A DNA stretch of 64,000 nt, taken from positions 1-64,000 of the forward strand of contig JAFGNV010000063.1 in assembly GCA_016926805.1 (NCBI GenBank), read 5' to 3'. The stretch comes from Anaerolineae bacterium (GTDB taxonomy: Bacteria; Chloroflexota; Anaerolineae; 4572-78; J111). Of the stretch, positions 27,266-35,635 are shown one piece after another. The position numbers and the translations under genes are program-made. The notes beneath the pieces were generated by a model. That model made no database searches. It saw nothing but the letters and a program-made list of their open reading frames with translations, and was not told where the DNA came from. The first letter of the stretch is position 1. The number at the start of each line of letters is the position of its first letter.

Positions 27266-28099
27266 CTACACGCCGCTAAAGGCGGCAAAACCACCATCAA
27301 TGGGTATCACCACCCCGCTTACAAACCCTGAAACCGGCGAGAGCAGCCACAGCACGGCGCCAACCAAATCTTGGGGATCACCAAAGCGGGCCATGGGGGT
27401 ATGGTCGATAACGGCTTTGCCGCGGGGCGTTAATTCGCCGGTTTGTTCATCGGTCATGAGAAAGCGATTCTGATCGGTCAGGAAGAAGCCAGGGGCAATG
27501 GCATTGACCCGGATCTGGGGCGAGTATTCCTGAGCCATGTGAACCGCCAGCCATTGGGTAAAATTGCTCACCCCTGCCTTGGCCGCCGAATAGGCCGCCA
27601 CGCGGGTCAGGGGTCGAAACGCGCTCATCGACGAAATATTTAAAATGACCCCCTCCTTCTGCTCGGCCATGATTTTGCCAAACACCTGGCAGGGGATGAT
27701 GGTGCCTAAAAGATTGAGGTCGAACACAAAGCGCAGCGCTTCCGGCGGTAAGTCAAAAAAGGGTAAATCAGGCGTGGTTGTGGCCCGGGGATTGTTGCCG
27801 CCAGCCCCATTGATCAGACAGTCAACGCGGCCAACTTCCTGCATAACCTGTTCGGCCGCCTGTTTCATCAGATCGGGATCGAGCACATCGCCATACACCA
27901 CAATGGCTTTGCCGGAACAGAGGTCGAGCCGGTCCACCAGTCGTTCGGCCATCTCTGGATTGCGGTCAATAATCGCCACATCGGCCCCAACCTCGGCCAG
28001 GGCGCAGGCAATCTCTCCCCCCAAAATTCCGGCCCCGCCGGTAATCACCACCGACCGGCCGGTAAAATCGTACATTTTGGTGAGTTCTTCAAGATACAT
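27266..28099 (-). CDS. SDR oxidoreductase, possibly D-mannonate oxidoreductase
   Basis: A 277-residue short-chain dehydrogenase. The cofactor motif is TGGAGILGGEIA, the catalytic set is NISSMSAFRPL with AAYSAAKAG, and GFFLTDQNRFL and GGNNPRATT are features of the UxuB/fructuronate-reductase-like group. It probably interconverts a sugar acid and its keto form with NAD(P). It is the promoter-proximal gene of an operon with the LarA-like gene, controlled by a consensus promoter and a 22-bp palindrome. AGGAGG precedes ATG 28099. Confidence 0.85.
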   Translation of the reverse strand: MYLEELTKMYDFTGRSVVITGGAGILGGEIACALAEVGADVAIIDRNPEMAERLVDRLDLCSGKAIVVYGDVLDPDLMKQAAEQVMQEVGRVDCLINGAGGNNPRATTTPDLPFFDLPPEALRFVFDLNLLGTIIPCQVFGKIMAEQKEGVILNISSMSAFRPLTRVAAYSAAKAGVSNFTQWLAVHMAQEYSPQIRVNAIAPGFFLTDQNRFLMTDEQTGELTPRGKAVIDHTPMARFGDPQDLVGAVLWLLSPVSGFVSGVVIPIDGGFAAFSGV

Positions 28100-28165
28100 G
28101 CTTCACCTCCTGGAAAATCACAACGAGACGTGTTTCATCACCAACAGCAAATGGTTGTTTTTTGG

Positions 28166-28187
28166 CTTATGCACACGTGTGCATAAG
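28166..28187. promoter_or_regulatory. Perfect 22-bp palindromic operator
   Basis: CTTATGCACAC and GTGTGCATAAG form a perfect palindrome with a central CG, like LacI/GalR- or GntR-type operators. It lies six bases downstream of the -10 box, over the expected transcription start, so a bound repressor would block the SDR-LarA operon. No matching regulator gene lies in the window. Confidence 0.8.
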
Positions 28188-28192
28188 TCGGC

Positions 28193-28221
28193 ATTATATC
28201 GTATAATCAAAAGACTGTCAA
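28193..28221 (-). promoter_or_regulatory. Consensus sigma-70 promoter of the SDR-LarA operon
   Basis: On the minus strand TTGACA and TATAAT are exactly 17 bases apart, a full consensus promoter. Such a strong promoter makes sense only if it is tightly repressed, in keeping with the palindrome on its start site. Confidence 0.88.
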
Positions 28222-28264
28222 TCTCAACGCTGAGGGAGGTTGGAAGCCGGAACCATGTCCGTTC

Positions 28265-28340
28265 CTTCCGGCAGAATTTATCCCTTCAGGCAGAATTTAT
28301 CCCTTCAGGCAAAGTTTGCCCCTTCAGGCAAAGTTTGCCC
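28265..28340 (+). repeat. Four tandem 19-bp repeats
   Basis: Four head-to-tail units of 19 bases, CTTCAGGCARARTTTRYCC, without spacers. Units 1-2 end in AATTTATCC and units 3-4 in AGTTTGCCC, so the array may have grown by pair duplication. It lies upstream of the SDR promoter and before the plus-strand gene at 28511. Confidence 0.85.
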
Positions 28341-28396
28341 GTTATCACAAAACTGGTAGAATGAAGAGTAAGGAGTTGTTCAAAAACAACTCCCTA

Positions 28397-28463
28397 GCTT
28401 TGTTCGTAAATAACAAGCACAAAGTGCGAGCGCATACCATGCGGCGTTATTTATGGACAAAGC
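28397..28463. repeat. Dispersed hairpin repeat B, copy 2
   Basis: GCTTTGTTCGTAAATAAC and GTTATTTATGGACAAAGC are inverted repeats around AAGTGCGAGCGCA. Compared with the copy at 9230-9298, bases next to the stem end changed on both arms, so the stem is kept. It lies about 50 bases before the start codon at 28511. Confidence 0.7.
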
Positions 28464-28510
28464 CTAACCATATCCAAAAATAGAGAACCGATTTTTGCGG
28501 CAATAAGACA

Positions 28511-30067
28511 ATGGCTGAAGAGTCCAGTAAAGAAAATATACGCAATACAACTTTGTACACCCTGGTGCGACACGTTGGGTTTACCCCGCAAGAAGTGGCT
28601 CAACTCCGGTTGGCGGATCTGCACCTGGCTGGCAAAAATCCCAATATCAGGTTCACTCCCATTGGCAGGGATGAGACCAAAACCATAGACCTGGATTTAG
28701 ACGCGCACCGGGCCCTGGTGGGGTGGCTGGTGGCTCGGCCGGACTCGGCGAGTGATTTTTTGTTTCCCGGTTCGGGCGCCGAAGCCATGGACTGGCAGGA
28801 AATTCAACAACTGGTAACCAAGGCCGAAATGGCCTCCAAAGTCTCTCCCAAGGAAGAACCAGGTGAGGCTGATAGTCGGCTGGCAGCCGAAGAACCAAAA
28901 CCACCGCCGATTGCGCCTGAAGCAACCCCCGGTCAGGCCAAACCTACGCCGCCACGTTCTACACCAGAATTAGGCGCACCACCGCCGGGTATGGCTGCGG
29001 CGGTTGCATTCCAGCCGCCGCCACCCACCGCCCCCGAAGAAGAGCCGGTGAGTATTCCTCTGCCCTCTTCCGCTCCCAAACCTCCACCACCCTCCCGGCC
29101 CATCCCCCCGCCGACGAGTCGGCCGGGGCAAACACCGCCGCCAAGCAGGCCGGCTCCACCACGTCCGGTAACTAAAAGAGAAACCGCATCGGTCGAGAAT
29201 CTGGCCCAAAAGACCGAACGACCACCCCAGAAAAAAGAACCTGTTTCCTCTCCAGCCACCAAAATAGGACAGCTCAGAGCGCAGGAGGCGGCATCCCAGG
29301 CAGCAAGTAAACGGTCGCGCTGGCTTGTTCCGGCAATGGCCATTATACTGGTTCTATTGTGTGCGGGCTGCGGCAGTGGCATCTGGTTTGTCTGGCAAAG
29401 CGACACCGGCCAACAGATACTGGCCCGGTTGGGGATGGCAGACATATCCGCGGGAGCTTTTCCCAGCGAGCAAGATATCATCGCGTCACTTACACCGGCG
29501 CTGACCCCTCTGCCCACTCCTACCCTCCCGCCTACCTCCACGCCGACTCCGCTGCCGCCAACAAATACGCCTCTTCCGACCGACACCGCCACGCCTGTAC
29601 CCACCGATACCCCCGCCCCCCCAACCGACACTCCTATTCCCGCTGATACGCCTGTGCCCACCGACATCCCAGCTCCAACCAATACCCTTGCTCCAGCCGA
29701 AAGTCCAACCTCAGTCGATACCCCTACCCCGGCCATGAAGTACGACGCACCGGTTTTACTGGAACCAGAAGATAGAGCGCGCTTCAATGAAGGTAACCTG
29801 GTTGTGCTGCGCTGGCAATCAGTCGGTGAGTTGGCCTCAGATGAACAATATGCAGTCCGTTTGATCTACCAATTCCAAAATCAAACAACCTATCAGGGAA
29901 CAAACCTTAAAGAGACAGAATGGACCCTACCGCCATCACTCTATGGGCAGATAGACGGTCCTGAATATCTTTACGAATGGTTTGTGGCCGTGGAAAGGCT
30001 CAACGACGACGGTTCTGGCACCCCTATTAGCCCTGAAAGCAACCGGCGCACCTTCATCTGGAAATAA
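28511..30067 (+). CDS. Recombinase-fold-like membrane protein with Thr-Pro stalk
   Basis: A 518-residue chimera. Residues 10-105 look like part of a tyrosine-recombinase catalytic fold (HVGFTPQEVAQLRLADLHL, then SDFLFPGSG), but the catalytic arginine of the usual TGLR box is not there. Residues 106-265 are proline-rich. One membrane helix follows at about 271-295 (WLVPAMAIILVLLCAGCGSG). An outside Thr-Pro stalk (about 330-410) carries an Ig/FN3-like domain to the end. The first part should be cytoplasmic and the last outside. It cannot be a recombinase as built; a scaffold or DNA/protein-binding role is possible. Confidence 0.7.
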   Translation: MAEESSKENIRNTTLYTLVRHVGFTPQEVAQLRLADLHLAGKNPNIRFTPIGRDETKTIDLDLDAHRALVGWLVARPDSASDFLFPGSGAEAMDWQEIQQLVTKAEMASKVSPKEEPGEADSRLAAEEPKPPPIAPEATPGQAKPTPPRSTPELGAPPPGMAAAVAFQPPPPTAPEEEPVSIPLPSSAPKPPPPSRPIPPPTSRPGQTPPPSRPAPPRPVTKRETASVENLAQKTERPPQKKEPVSSPATKIGQLRAQEAASQAASKRSRWLVPAMAIILVLLCAGCGSGIWFVWQSDTGQQILARLGMADISAGAFPSEQDIIASLTPALTPLPTPTLPPTSTPTPLPPTNTPLPTDTATPVPTDTPAPPTDTPIPADTPVPTDIPAPTNTLAPAESPTSVDTPTPAMKYDAPVLLEPEDRARFNEGNLVVLRWQSVGELASDEQYAVRLIYQFQNQTTYQGTNLKETEWTLPPSLYGQIDGPEYLYEWFVAVERLNDDGSGTPISPESNRRTFIWK

Positions 30068-30095
30068 GGTCTAGCAAGGGAAAGGAACGTGATTT

Positions 30096-30794
30096 TTGGC
30101 AAAAATAACCCTGTTTGACACCTGGCCCGCAACTTCGAGTAAGTCAGAAGGTACGGCCGAAAACTGGTATGTCGAGCCATTTACCAAACAACAAGGCTGC
30201 CAGACTCCCGGCCAATGCGGCGACGACTGCGATTGTGGTTGCCCTTACAACACCATGACCGAACTCGAAGGTCTGCCCCTGATTGAAGATATTGCCAAAA
30301 TTTTCCCCAACGAATGGCTGGCGTTTATCACTTCTCCGGCAGAAGACGACGAGTACGAACCAATCCATGGCAAGCTCATCGCCCACAGCCCCAAACCAGA
30401 TGAAGTTTACGATGCCGTGGACATCGTTTTGTGGAATCAGCACGTCTACGTTTTTTTCAACGGCAACTTTGAAGCAATGAAGGCCAGCTACGGCGATAGT
30501 TGGGATCAAAAACTCAACGTCAGCACCGCCTCATCGATCTCCCGGGTAAACTCCCCAGCTCCTCCTGATCTGTCTGATGACCTTGTCGAACTGATCTATA
30601 GCGCCATCGACCAATTGTCCAATACACCCAATCTCAACGAAGCGATTCGGCGGTTGCGCCTGGCCCGGACGCGGGCCGCTGCCGCAAACGGCTCATTTGT
30701 CGACATCCTGGATAGTGCGCTTAACCAGTTGGAAACGCCCTCACCCCGAATTGACGAAGTGGTGTGGCAACTTGAAGAAAGGTTGGCAGAGTAG
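30096..30794 (+). CDS. Unknown cytoplasmic protein with Cys-rich start
   Basis: A 232-residue protein. The first 55 residues hold a cysteine cluster (CQTPGQCGDDCDCGCPY) that could bind metal. The middle (IFPNEWLAFIT to IAHSPKPDEVYD) resembles DUF5678-like segments that occur in small Chloroflexota and archaeal proteins. The end is helical (EAIRRLRLARTRAAA). It starts at TTG 30096 with AAAGGAA upstream, 29 bases after the previous gene, so it is probably co-transcribed. I cannot name a function. Confidence 0.65.
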   Translation: MAKITLFDTWPATSSKSEGTAENWYVEPFTKQQGCQTPGQCGDDCDCGCPYNTMTELEGLPLIEDIAKIFPNEWLAFITSPAEDDEYEPIHGKLIAHSPKPDEVYDAVDIVLWNQHVYVFFNGNFEAMKASYGDSWDQKLNVSTASSISRVNSPAPPDLSDDLVELIYSAIDQLSNTPNLNEAIRRLRLARTRAAAANGSFVDILDSALNQLETPSPRIDEVVWQLEERLAE

Positions 30795-30810
30795 AGGCTT
30801 TTCCTTAAAT

Positions 30811-30832
30811 ACCCCTAAAAATTGGGGGTTTT
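30811..30832 (+). terminator. Weak intrinsic terminator
   Basis: ACCCC and GGGGGT with an A/T loop are followed by TTTT, 16 bases after the stop of the Cys-rich protein gene. Its T-run overlaps the -35 box of the next promoter. Confidence 0.5.
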
Positions 30833-30857
30833 CATTACCCCAAAAATATGGTATACT
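30829..30857 (+). promoter_or_regulatory. Promoter of the lipB leader
   Basis: TTTTCA, a 17-base spacer and TATACT give a start near 30864. A leader of nearly 390 bases would precede lipB. Confidence 0.55.
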
Positions 30858-30863
30858 AACCTG

Positions 30864-31205
30864 AGTATATCCATTTTAGCCCCTTTCTATCGTCAAAACC
30901 AACGTTCGACGCAATTCCCATACAGAAAACAAGGTGACATTAAAAACTAACTCTATGAGAGAGTAAAAACAACTTCAAGGCGTACCTGGCCGTCGTTTTG
31001 CATGTAAATAACCAGGCAAAACGGCGCAGGTATGGACCACCAGCACGATACTTCATCCCTCCGGTGCCGGGGAGCAGAACAATGGTTGCATAGAGAAGAG
31101 TAAGTTGGAACCTGACTTTGATCAGGTACCATTGTGGGGGAAACGTCTAATTTCTCTTCTCACTGGTTTTATCAAATTCTTCTAACAACGTTTTCAAAAT
31201 AGAAT
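30864..31205 (+). ncRNA. Structured leader or small RNA upstream of lipB
   Basis: Three helices are visible. CTCTATG (30951-30957) pairs with CATAGAG (31089-31095) as a closing stem. A long hairpin at 30983-31032 joins TACCTG/CAGGTA and CGTTTTGC/GCAAAACG. A perfect hairpin ACCTGA-CTTTGA-TCAGGT follows at 31110-31127. CAGGTA occurs twice (31027 and 31123), so TACCTG can pair with either, as in a switch. It matches no RNA family I know. It may be a cis-regulator of lipBA or a separate RNA. Confidence 0.45.
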
Positions 31206-31250
31206 ATCTGTTTAAGGGGTAAACTTTTCAACGATGAAAAGGAGAAAACC

Positions 31251-32030
31251 ATGAATGCTTCTTGTGAGATAAAGTGGCTGGGGCAGGTAGATTATGGGCA
31301 GACGTTGGAACTTCAAAAGGAATTGATAGCCAAACGGCTGGCTAATCAGATTCCCGATACCGTGCTGCTATTGGAACATCCTCCCACTTATACTATCGGG
31401 GTTGACGGCCACCGCCAGCACCTCTTAATCAGCGAGCAAGAATTTGCCCGCATGGATCTGGCCTGCTACCGGGTCAATCGAGGAGGGGGCATCTTTTATC
31501 ACAGTCCAGGTCAACTGGTGGTTTATCCCATTCTGAAATTGAGTAGAAATTGCTGCAACTACCACGATTATATCAGTTTGTTGGAAAGCGTCATTATTCA
31601 CGCGCTGGCGATGTTAAAGGTGCGCGCGTTCCGGCAGCAGGGCCAGCGAGGGATATGGGTTTTTGCCGGAAATGTTCCCGCGCCTGGCTCCGGCCAATTG
31701 GATAGCTCGGTGGCCAAAATAAGCTCAATTGGGGTGCACATTACCAGAGATAACATTTCCAGCCACGGTTTTTGGATAAATGTCAATCCAAATTTGCAAT
31801 ATTTCGACCTGATCGTGCCCGGTGGGGTCAAAGATCGCCTGGTAACCTCGCTGCAACACATTTTTCAGAAACCGGTTCAAATTGGTACAGTCATTAAGCC
31901 TGTGATACAATCCTTCTGTGAAATTTTTGAACTGGAACCTGTTACGGTTACCCCGGAACCGGCGTTGGCCAGGGGTCAGGGGCCAGTTCGGGAAGCCCTA
32001 ACTTTAAGGCCTGATGACAAATTTAATTGA
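31251..32030 (+). CDS. lipB: Octanoyltransferase LipB lacking the catalytic cysteine
   Basis: A 259-residue LipB, which moves octanoyl from acyl carrier protein to lipoyl domains. The motifs [20 protein letters not shown] and the catalytic lysine K156 in [13 protein letters not shown] are present, as is SHGFWINVN. But the catalytic Cys of the PCG motif is Gly191 here (IVPGGVKD), a change of one base from TGT to GGT. Either catalysis differs, or the protein is inactive, or this base is wrong. It overlaps lipA by 17 bases and sits behind a long structured leader. GGAG precedes ATG 31251. Confidence 0.85.
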   Translation: MNASCEIKWLGQVDYGQTLELQKELIAKRLANQIPDTVLLLEHPPTYTIGVDGHRQHLLISEQEFARMDLACYRVNRGGGIFYHSPGQLVVYPILKLSRNCCNYHDYISLLESVIIHALAMLKVRAFRQQGQRGIWVFAGNVPAPGSGQLDSSVAKISSIGVHITRDNISSHGFWINVNPNLQYFDLIVPGGVKDRLVTSLQHIFQKPVQIGTVIKPVIQSFCEIFELEPVTVTPEPALARGQGPVREALTLRPDDKFN

Positions 32031-32940
32031 TCCAAAGAGTATTCCCATTCAGAACAACTTGCCCAAACGCAAACCCGAATGGTTAAAAGTTCGCCTCCCG
32101 GCCAGTGATGGCTACAGCCGGCTTAAGAAATTAATGCGGGAGAACAACTTGCACACCGTGTGTGAGGAAGCCATGTGTCCCAACATTGGCGAGTGCTGGC
32201 ACCGGGGTACGGCGACTTTTTTGCTGATGGGCGACATCTGCACCCGGTCGTGCGGCTTTTGCCATATCAAAACAGGCCGGCCCCCCGCCCTAGATGAGGA
32301 TGAACCTCGCCGTGTGGCCGAGAGCGTGGCAACGATGAACCTGAACCATTGCGTGCTGACCTCGGTTAACCGGGACGAGTTGCCTGACGGCGGCGCCCAT
32401 ATTTTTGCCAACACCATCCGCGAGATTCGCCAGCGGCTGTCTCACTGCACTATCGAGGTGCTCATCCCCGATTTTAAAGGGGATGGCGATGCTCTACAAA
32501 AAGTGATGGACGCCCGGCCCGAAATTTTGAACCACAACGCTGAAACCGTGCCCCGACTTTATCGCACGGTGCGCCCCCAGGCCAATTATCAGCGTTCGCT
32601 CAAGGTGCTGGCAATGGCCAGAGAAATGGACCCCGGCACCATCACCAAAACCGGCATAATGGTTGGCCTGGGTGAAACCAAAGAAGAAGTTCTGGCCGTG
32701 ATGCGCGATTTGCGGGACAACAACGTGGACATTCTGACCATTGGCCAGTACCTGCGCCCTTCATCGTTGTACCTGCCCATCTATCGTTATGTTCACCCCG
32801 ACGAATTTCAGGAATTTCACGATGTGGGTATGGCTATGGGATTTCGCTGGGTAGAAAGTGGCCCGCTGGTTCGCAGCAGTTACCACGCCGAGGGACAGGC
32901 CAAGGCCATGGCCATACCGGCGCGGCAACTTTCAACATAG
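32014..32940 (+). CDS. lipA: Lipoyl synthase
   Basis: A 308-residue radical SAM enzyme that inserts two sulfurs into protein-bound octanoyl groups. The auxiliary cluster motif is [12 protein letters not shown], the radical SAM motif is CTRSCGFC, and the C-terminal RSSYHAEGQ carries the conserved serine. Length and motifs are complete. The start ATG overlaps the end of lipB, so the two are co-translated. The pair would lipoylate 2-oxoacid dehydrogenases and the glycine cleavage system. Confidence 0.96.
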   Translation: MTNLIDPKSIPIQNNLPKRKPEWLKVRLPASDGYSRLKKLMRENNLHTVCEEAMCPNIGECWHRGTATFLLMGDICTRSCGFCHIKTGRPPALDEDEPRRVAESVATMNLNHCVLTSVNRDELPDGGAHIFANTIREIRQRLSHCTIEVLIPDFKGDGDALQKVMDARPEILNHNAETVPRLYRTVRPQANYQRSLKVLAMAREMDPGTITKTGIMVGLGETKEEVLAVMRDLRDNNVDILTIGQYLRPSSLYLPIYRYVHPDEFQEFHDVGMAMGFRWVESGPLVRSSYHAEGQAKAMAIPARQLST

Positions 32941-32946
32941 CCTCTC

Positions 32947-33900
32947 TCACATCGAACCGCGTTCCATCTCAAAACCGGCAGCGGCGAGCATTTGCCTGAC
33001 CTGATCCGTCCCAACCTCGTCGGGAATTTCCCACACCTTGTCTAATATGTCGAACCGCCGCCCCCGAATATTTTTTATCGCGGCCAGCATCTCCTGAAAA
33101 GACCCGCCGGACACCACAAACGGGAACACGCCTACCCGAATCCGAATGCGGTCACCGCCAGGCCGGTTGGCCGGAGTTGGGGAACGGGTTGAACCGGCTA
33201 ACGGCGCCACAACCGGCGCAGCTTCGTCGTTGGCAAAATCATCAGGAGGTGGCGGCGGCTCATGCTCCCACCAATCAGGGGGTTCGGGTGGGGATGGCAG
33301 GGGTTCATTTTTCAGCCAATCGGGAGGTTGAAAAGGAACGGCATCATCATCAATAAAGAAGTCTGGCTCTTCAAAAGGAGGTGGCTCATCGATCTCTCCA
33401 AATCGGAGTGGCTCCATGGGCGGCACCGGGGAGTGGGGAATTTTCTCCGCGCCTTCAAGGGAATATCCGGCGGCCTGAAGCATGCCCTGAACAACGTCCA
33501 GATCACCCGGAATCTCCCAGATTTTGGCCTCACCGTCATAACGGCGACCGGGTAAACTTTTGACCACGGCCAACATCTCCTGAAAGCTGCCGCCCACCAC
33601 GGCTAGGTGATGCCCCGCCACCATCACCCGAACCCGGTCACCGCCAGGTTGAGACGGCAGGAACTGGTCGCCGGCGATGGATTCGGTTATCGGCGTTTCC
33701 CCTTCCAGAGAATACCCGCTCATTTCGAGTTGCCGCCGTACCTCTGGCAGCGGACCCGGTAATTGCCACACCTTCAACTCGCTCACAAAGCGACGACCGT
33801 TAATTTGTTTGACCGCCGCCAACATGTCATAAAATTCGCCACCCACCACATTGAAGGCTTTACCTTCAATATGAACCCGAATACGATCTTTATCAGCCAT
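32947..33900 (-). CDS. Three-repeat HARP-like protein
   Basis: A 317-residue protein with three repeats of about 60 residues. Each has a beta segment (IRVHIEGKAFNVVGG), a helix and GRRF or GRRYDGEAKIWEIP, followed by another helix. A proline/acid-rich linker separates repeats two and three. The GRR(F/Y)...KxW(E/Q)(I/L)P pattern resembles the HARP domain of SMARCAL1-type annealing helicases, but no helicase is here. DNA binding is an inference. I start at ATG 33900 with AAGG upstream rather than 33921. It diverges from the nucleosidase gene by 23 bases. Confidence 0.65.
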   Translation of the reverse strand: MADKDRIRVHIEGKAFNVVGGEFYDMLAAVKQINGRRFVSELKVWQLPGPLPEVRRQLEMSGYSLEGETPITESIAGDQFLPSQPGGDRVRVMVAGHHLAVVGGSFQEMLAVVKSLPGRRYDGEAKIWEIPGDLDVVQGMLQAAGYSLEGAEKIPHSPVPPMEPLRFGEIDEPPPFEEPDFFIDDDAVPFQPPDWLKNEPLPSPPEPPDWWEHEPPPPPDDFANDEAAPVVAPLAGSTRSPTPANRPGGDRIRIRVGVFPFVVSGGSFQEMLAAIKNIRGRRFDILDKVWEIPDEVGTDQVRQMLAAAGFEMERGSM

Positions 33901-33923
33901 TTGGCAAAACCTTTCTACCAACC

Positions 33924-34832
33924 ATGGATGCGGAAATAATTGGTCTCATTGCTATCAGAAGCGAAGCGCGCCCCCTGCTCAACTCTATTGATGTCACAAT
34001 GTCAGCAGAACATATCCAGGCCCGTTTCCACCAGGGCCACCTGGCCGGACAGCCGGTTGTGCTGGCCGAAGTAGGGCCGGGCAAGGTGCAAACCGCAGCC
34101 GTTACCCAGCACCTGATTGACCATTATCGCACTGGCCTGATGGTGAGCTGCGGTTCGGCCGGTGCGCTCTCCCCGGCCTTACAGATTGGTGATGTGATTC
34201 TGGCCAAGCGCATAACCATGCACGATGTCGGCCTATACGCGAATAACAGGTTTCAACATCTGGGTTTTTACGACTACACTCACCCCGACGGGCTGCACTT
34301 CCACCGCGCCCTCGTTGTTGATCCGGCGCTGCTGGCCACAGCCCGGCAAGCTGCCGCCGCCCTTAACTGGCCCAGGACCCCTCCCGCAATCCACATCGGC
34401 GGTCTGGCCAGTGGCGATCAGGTGATGGCCGATAATGTCAAGAAACAGTGGTTGTACAACACTTTTGATGCGCTGGCGATTGATATGGAATCCGGCGCAA
34501 TGGCCCAGGTGGCTTCTCTCAACCAGGTCCCCTGGCTGGCCATTCGGGCGATTAGTGACAACGCCGACGCCACGCTTGATTTTGGCCAATTAGACTTCAT
34601 CAGCTATAGCGATGCGCCGGGCGGCAGATACAGCCAACTCCAAAAAGCTGCGCGGGTTATTGTTAACATGGCTCAAAAACCGTCCCGACTCACCTCGGCT
34701 TTAAAATTTCGACAGGCCATGCGGCGCGCTGCGGAGAATGCGGCCCGGGTGACCATCGCCACTATTGCTACTAAAAAACTGCCGGTGGGTGGGGGAGGTG
34801 TCCCCCCATCAGTTTCTTTTCCGATTGAATAA
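33924..34832 (+). CDS. Nucleoside phosphorylase-fold MTA/SAH nucleosidase-like protein
   Basis: A 302-residue protein of the PNP/UDP family, probably cleaving MTA or SAH to adenine and the ribose part. Key pieces are AEVGPGKVQTAAVTQHL, SCGSAGALSPALQIGDV, the nucleoside-binding DMESGAMAQVASLNQVPWL and the catalytic Asp in IRAISDNAD. It is longer than MtnN (about 230), with a C-terminal extension of about 60 residues. It completes the SAM-cycle theme of the 4-9 kb operon. Futalosine hydrolase or another phosphorylase is possible. Confidence 0.8.
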   Translation: MDAEIIGLIAIRSEARPLLNSIDVTMSAEHIQARFHQGHLAGQPVVLAEVGPGKVQTAAVTQHLIDHYRTGLMVSCGSAGALSPALQIGDVILAKRITMHDVGLYANNRFQHLGFYDYTHPDGLHFHRALVVDPALLATARQAAAALNWPRTPPAIHIGGLASGDQVMADNVKKQWLYNTFDALAIDMESGAMAQVASLNQVPWLAIRAISDNADATLDFGQLDFISYSDAPGGRYSQLQKAARVIVNMAQKPSRLTSALKFRQAMRRAAENAARVTIATIATKKLPVGGGGVPPSVSFPIE

Positions 34833-34862
34833 GGCCCCGCCTCAGATTCAATAAACTATAAC

Positions 34863-34895
34863 AAAAACGCCCCGGTACGGGTTGTACTGAGGCGC
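34863..34895 (-). terminator. Terminator of the HNH gene
   Basis: On the minus strand GCGCCTCAGTAC and GTACCGGGGCG form a stem followed by TTTTTG, just after the HNH gene stop. It converges with the nucleosidase gene. Confidence 0.7.
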
Positions 34896-34916
34896 TTGTG
34901 CTCATTTATCACCAAC

Positions 34917-35423
34917 TCACTCCCACAAAATATATTTTCCCCAGGCCTGCTTGGCTTCGACGCTGGACAGGGTGGCAACCGCCAGGTAACGGGGTCGCCT
35001 GGGTGGGGCCGACAATTTCATGTTGGCCTCCTCCGGAGTCCGGTTGCCCTTGCGCCCATTGCATCTTTCACAGGCGGTCACCACATTTTCCCAGGTGGTC
35101 TTGCCCCCGCGAGATCTCGGAATAACGTGATCTACGGTTAAATATTTGCGCGGAGGCGTTGTGCCACAGTACTGGCAGGTGTAATAGTCGCGTGACAACA
35201 CCCCGCGCCGGGTGACAGGCAGGGAAATTCGAGGCGGTATCTTGACAAAGTACACCAGACGAATAACCAGCGGCACCGGCAGACAGCAACTCTCCGAACG
35301 GAGTTTTGCTTCGGCCGCCTCAACCAGTTCCGCCTTTTCCTTGAGCAACAATACCACCGCCCGCTTCACCGAAACCACATTCAGCGGTTCGTAGGTTGCA
35401 TTTAGAACTAAAACGTCTCCCAC
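34917..35423 (-). CDS. HNH endonuclease
   Basis: A 168-residue HNH nuclease of the common stand-alone bacterial type. The C-terminal zinc-binding CQYCGTTPPRKYLTVDHVIP and SRGGKTTWENVVTACERCNGRKGNRTP contain the HNH residues and CxxC pairs. The N-terminal part (VLNATYEPLNVVSVKRAVVLL) is typical of this family. Its natural DNA target is unknown. The GTG at 35423 with AAAGGAGG upstream is a better start than the TTG at 35447. It has its own TTGACC-17-TATAAT promoter. Confidence 0.9.
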   Translation of the reverse strand: MGDVLVLNATYEPLNVVSVKRAVVLLLKEKAELVEAAEAKLRSESCCLPVPLVIRLVYFVKIPPRISLPVTRRGVLSRDYYTCQYCGTTPPRKYLTVDHVIPRSRGGKTTWENVVTACERCNGRKGNRTPEEANMKLSAPPRRPRYLAVATLSSVEAKQAWGKYILWE

Positions 35424-35465
35424 CAGAGTGCCTCCTTTATAACTCAAGGGGAGTAATCGGCTAAC

Positions 35466-35494
35466 ATTATAGCAAAGTCGATTTAAAGGGTCAA
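35466..35494 (-). promoter_or_regulatory. Promoter of the HNH gene
   Basis: On the minus strand TTGACC, 17 bases and TATAAT, 43 bases before the GTG start. A second TTGACA lies just upstream. Confidence 0.75.
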
Positions 35495-35635
35495 GTAAAA
35501 TTTGTCAATTTATTACTACTAGATATGGATACTGTTACAGCTATCCCCCCTATATCTGGGAGACATCAGAAACAGTCAAAGACTGTCAGAGGCTTTGTCA
35601 AAAAAACAAAAGCCTTGTATATTTGGGTAAACACG

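Noticed and set aside
28265-28340. CRISPR array
   Set aside because: The 19-bp units are head to tail without spacers, and no cas gene is nearby.
28933-29787. 284-residue minus-strand frame opposite the Thr-Pro stalk
   Set aside because: It is the antisense of proline/threonine repeats, which gives long Val/Gly/Ser frames by chance.
30864-31205. tmRNA, SRP RNA or RNase P RNA
   Set aside because: The conserved words of these RNAs (tRNA-like ends, GGAAGCAGC loop, RNase P core) are absent; 6S RNA could not be fully excluded.
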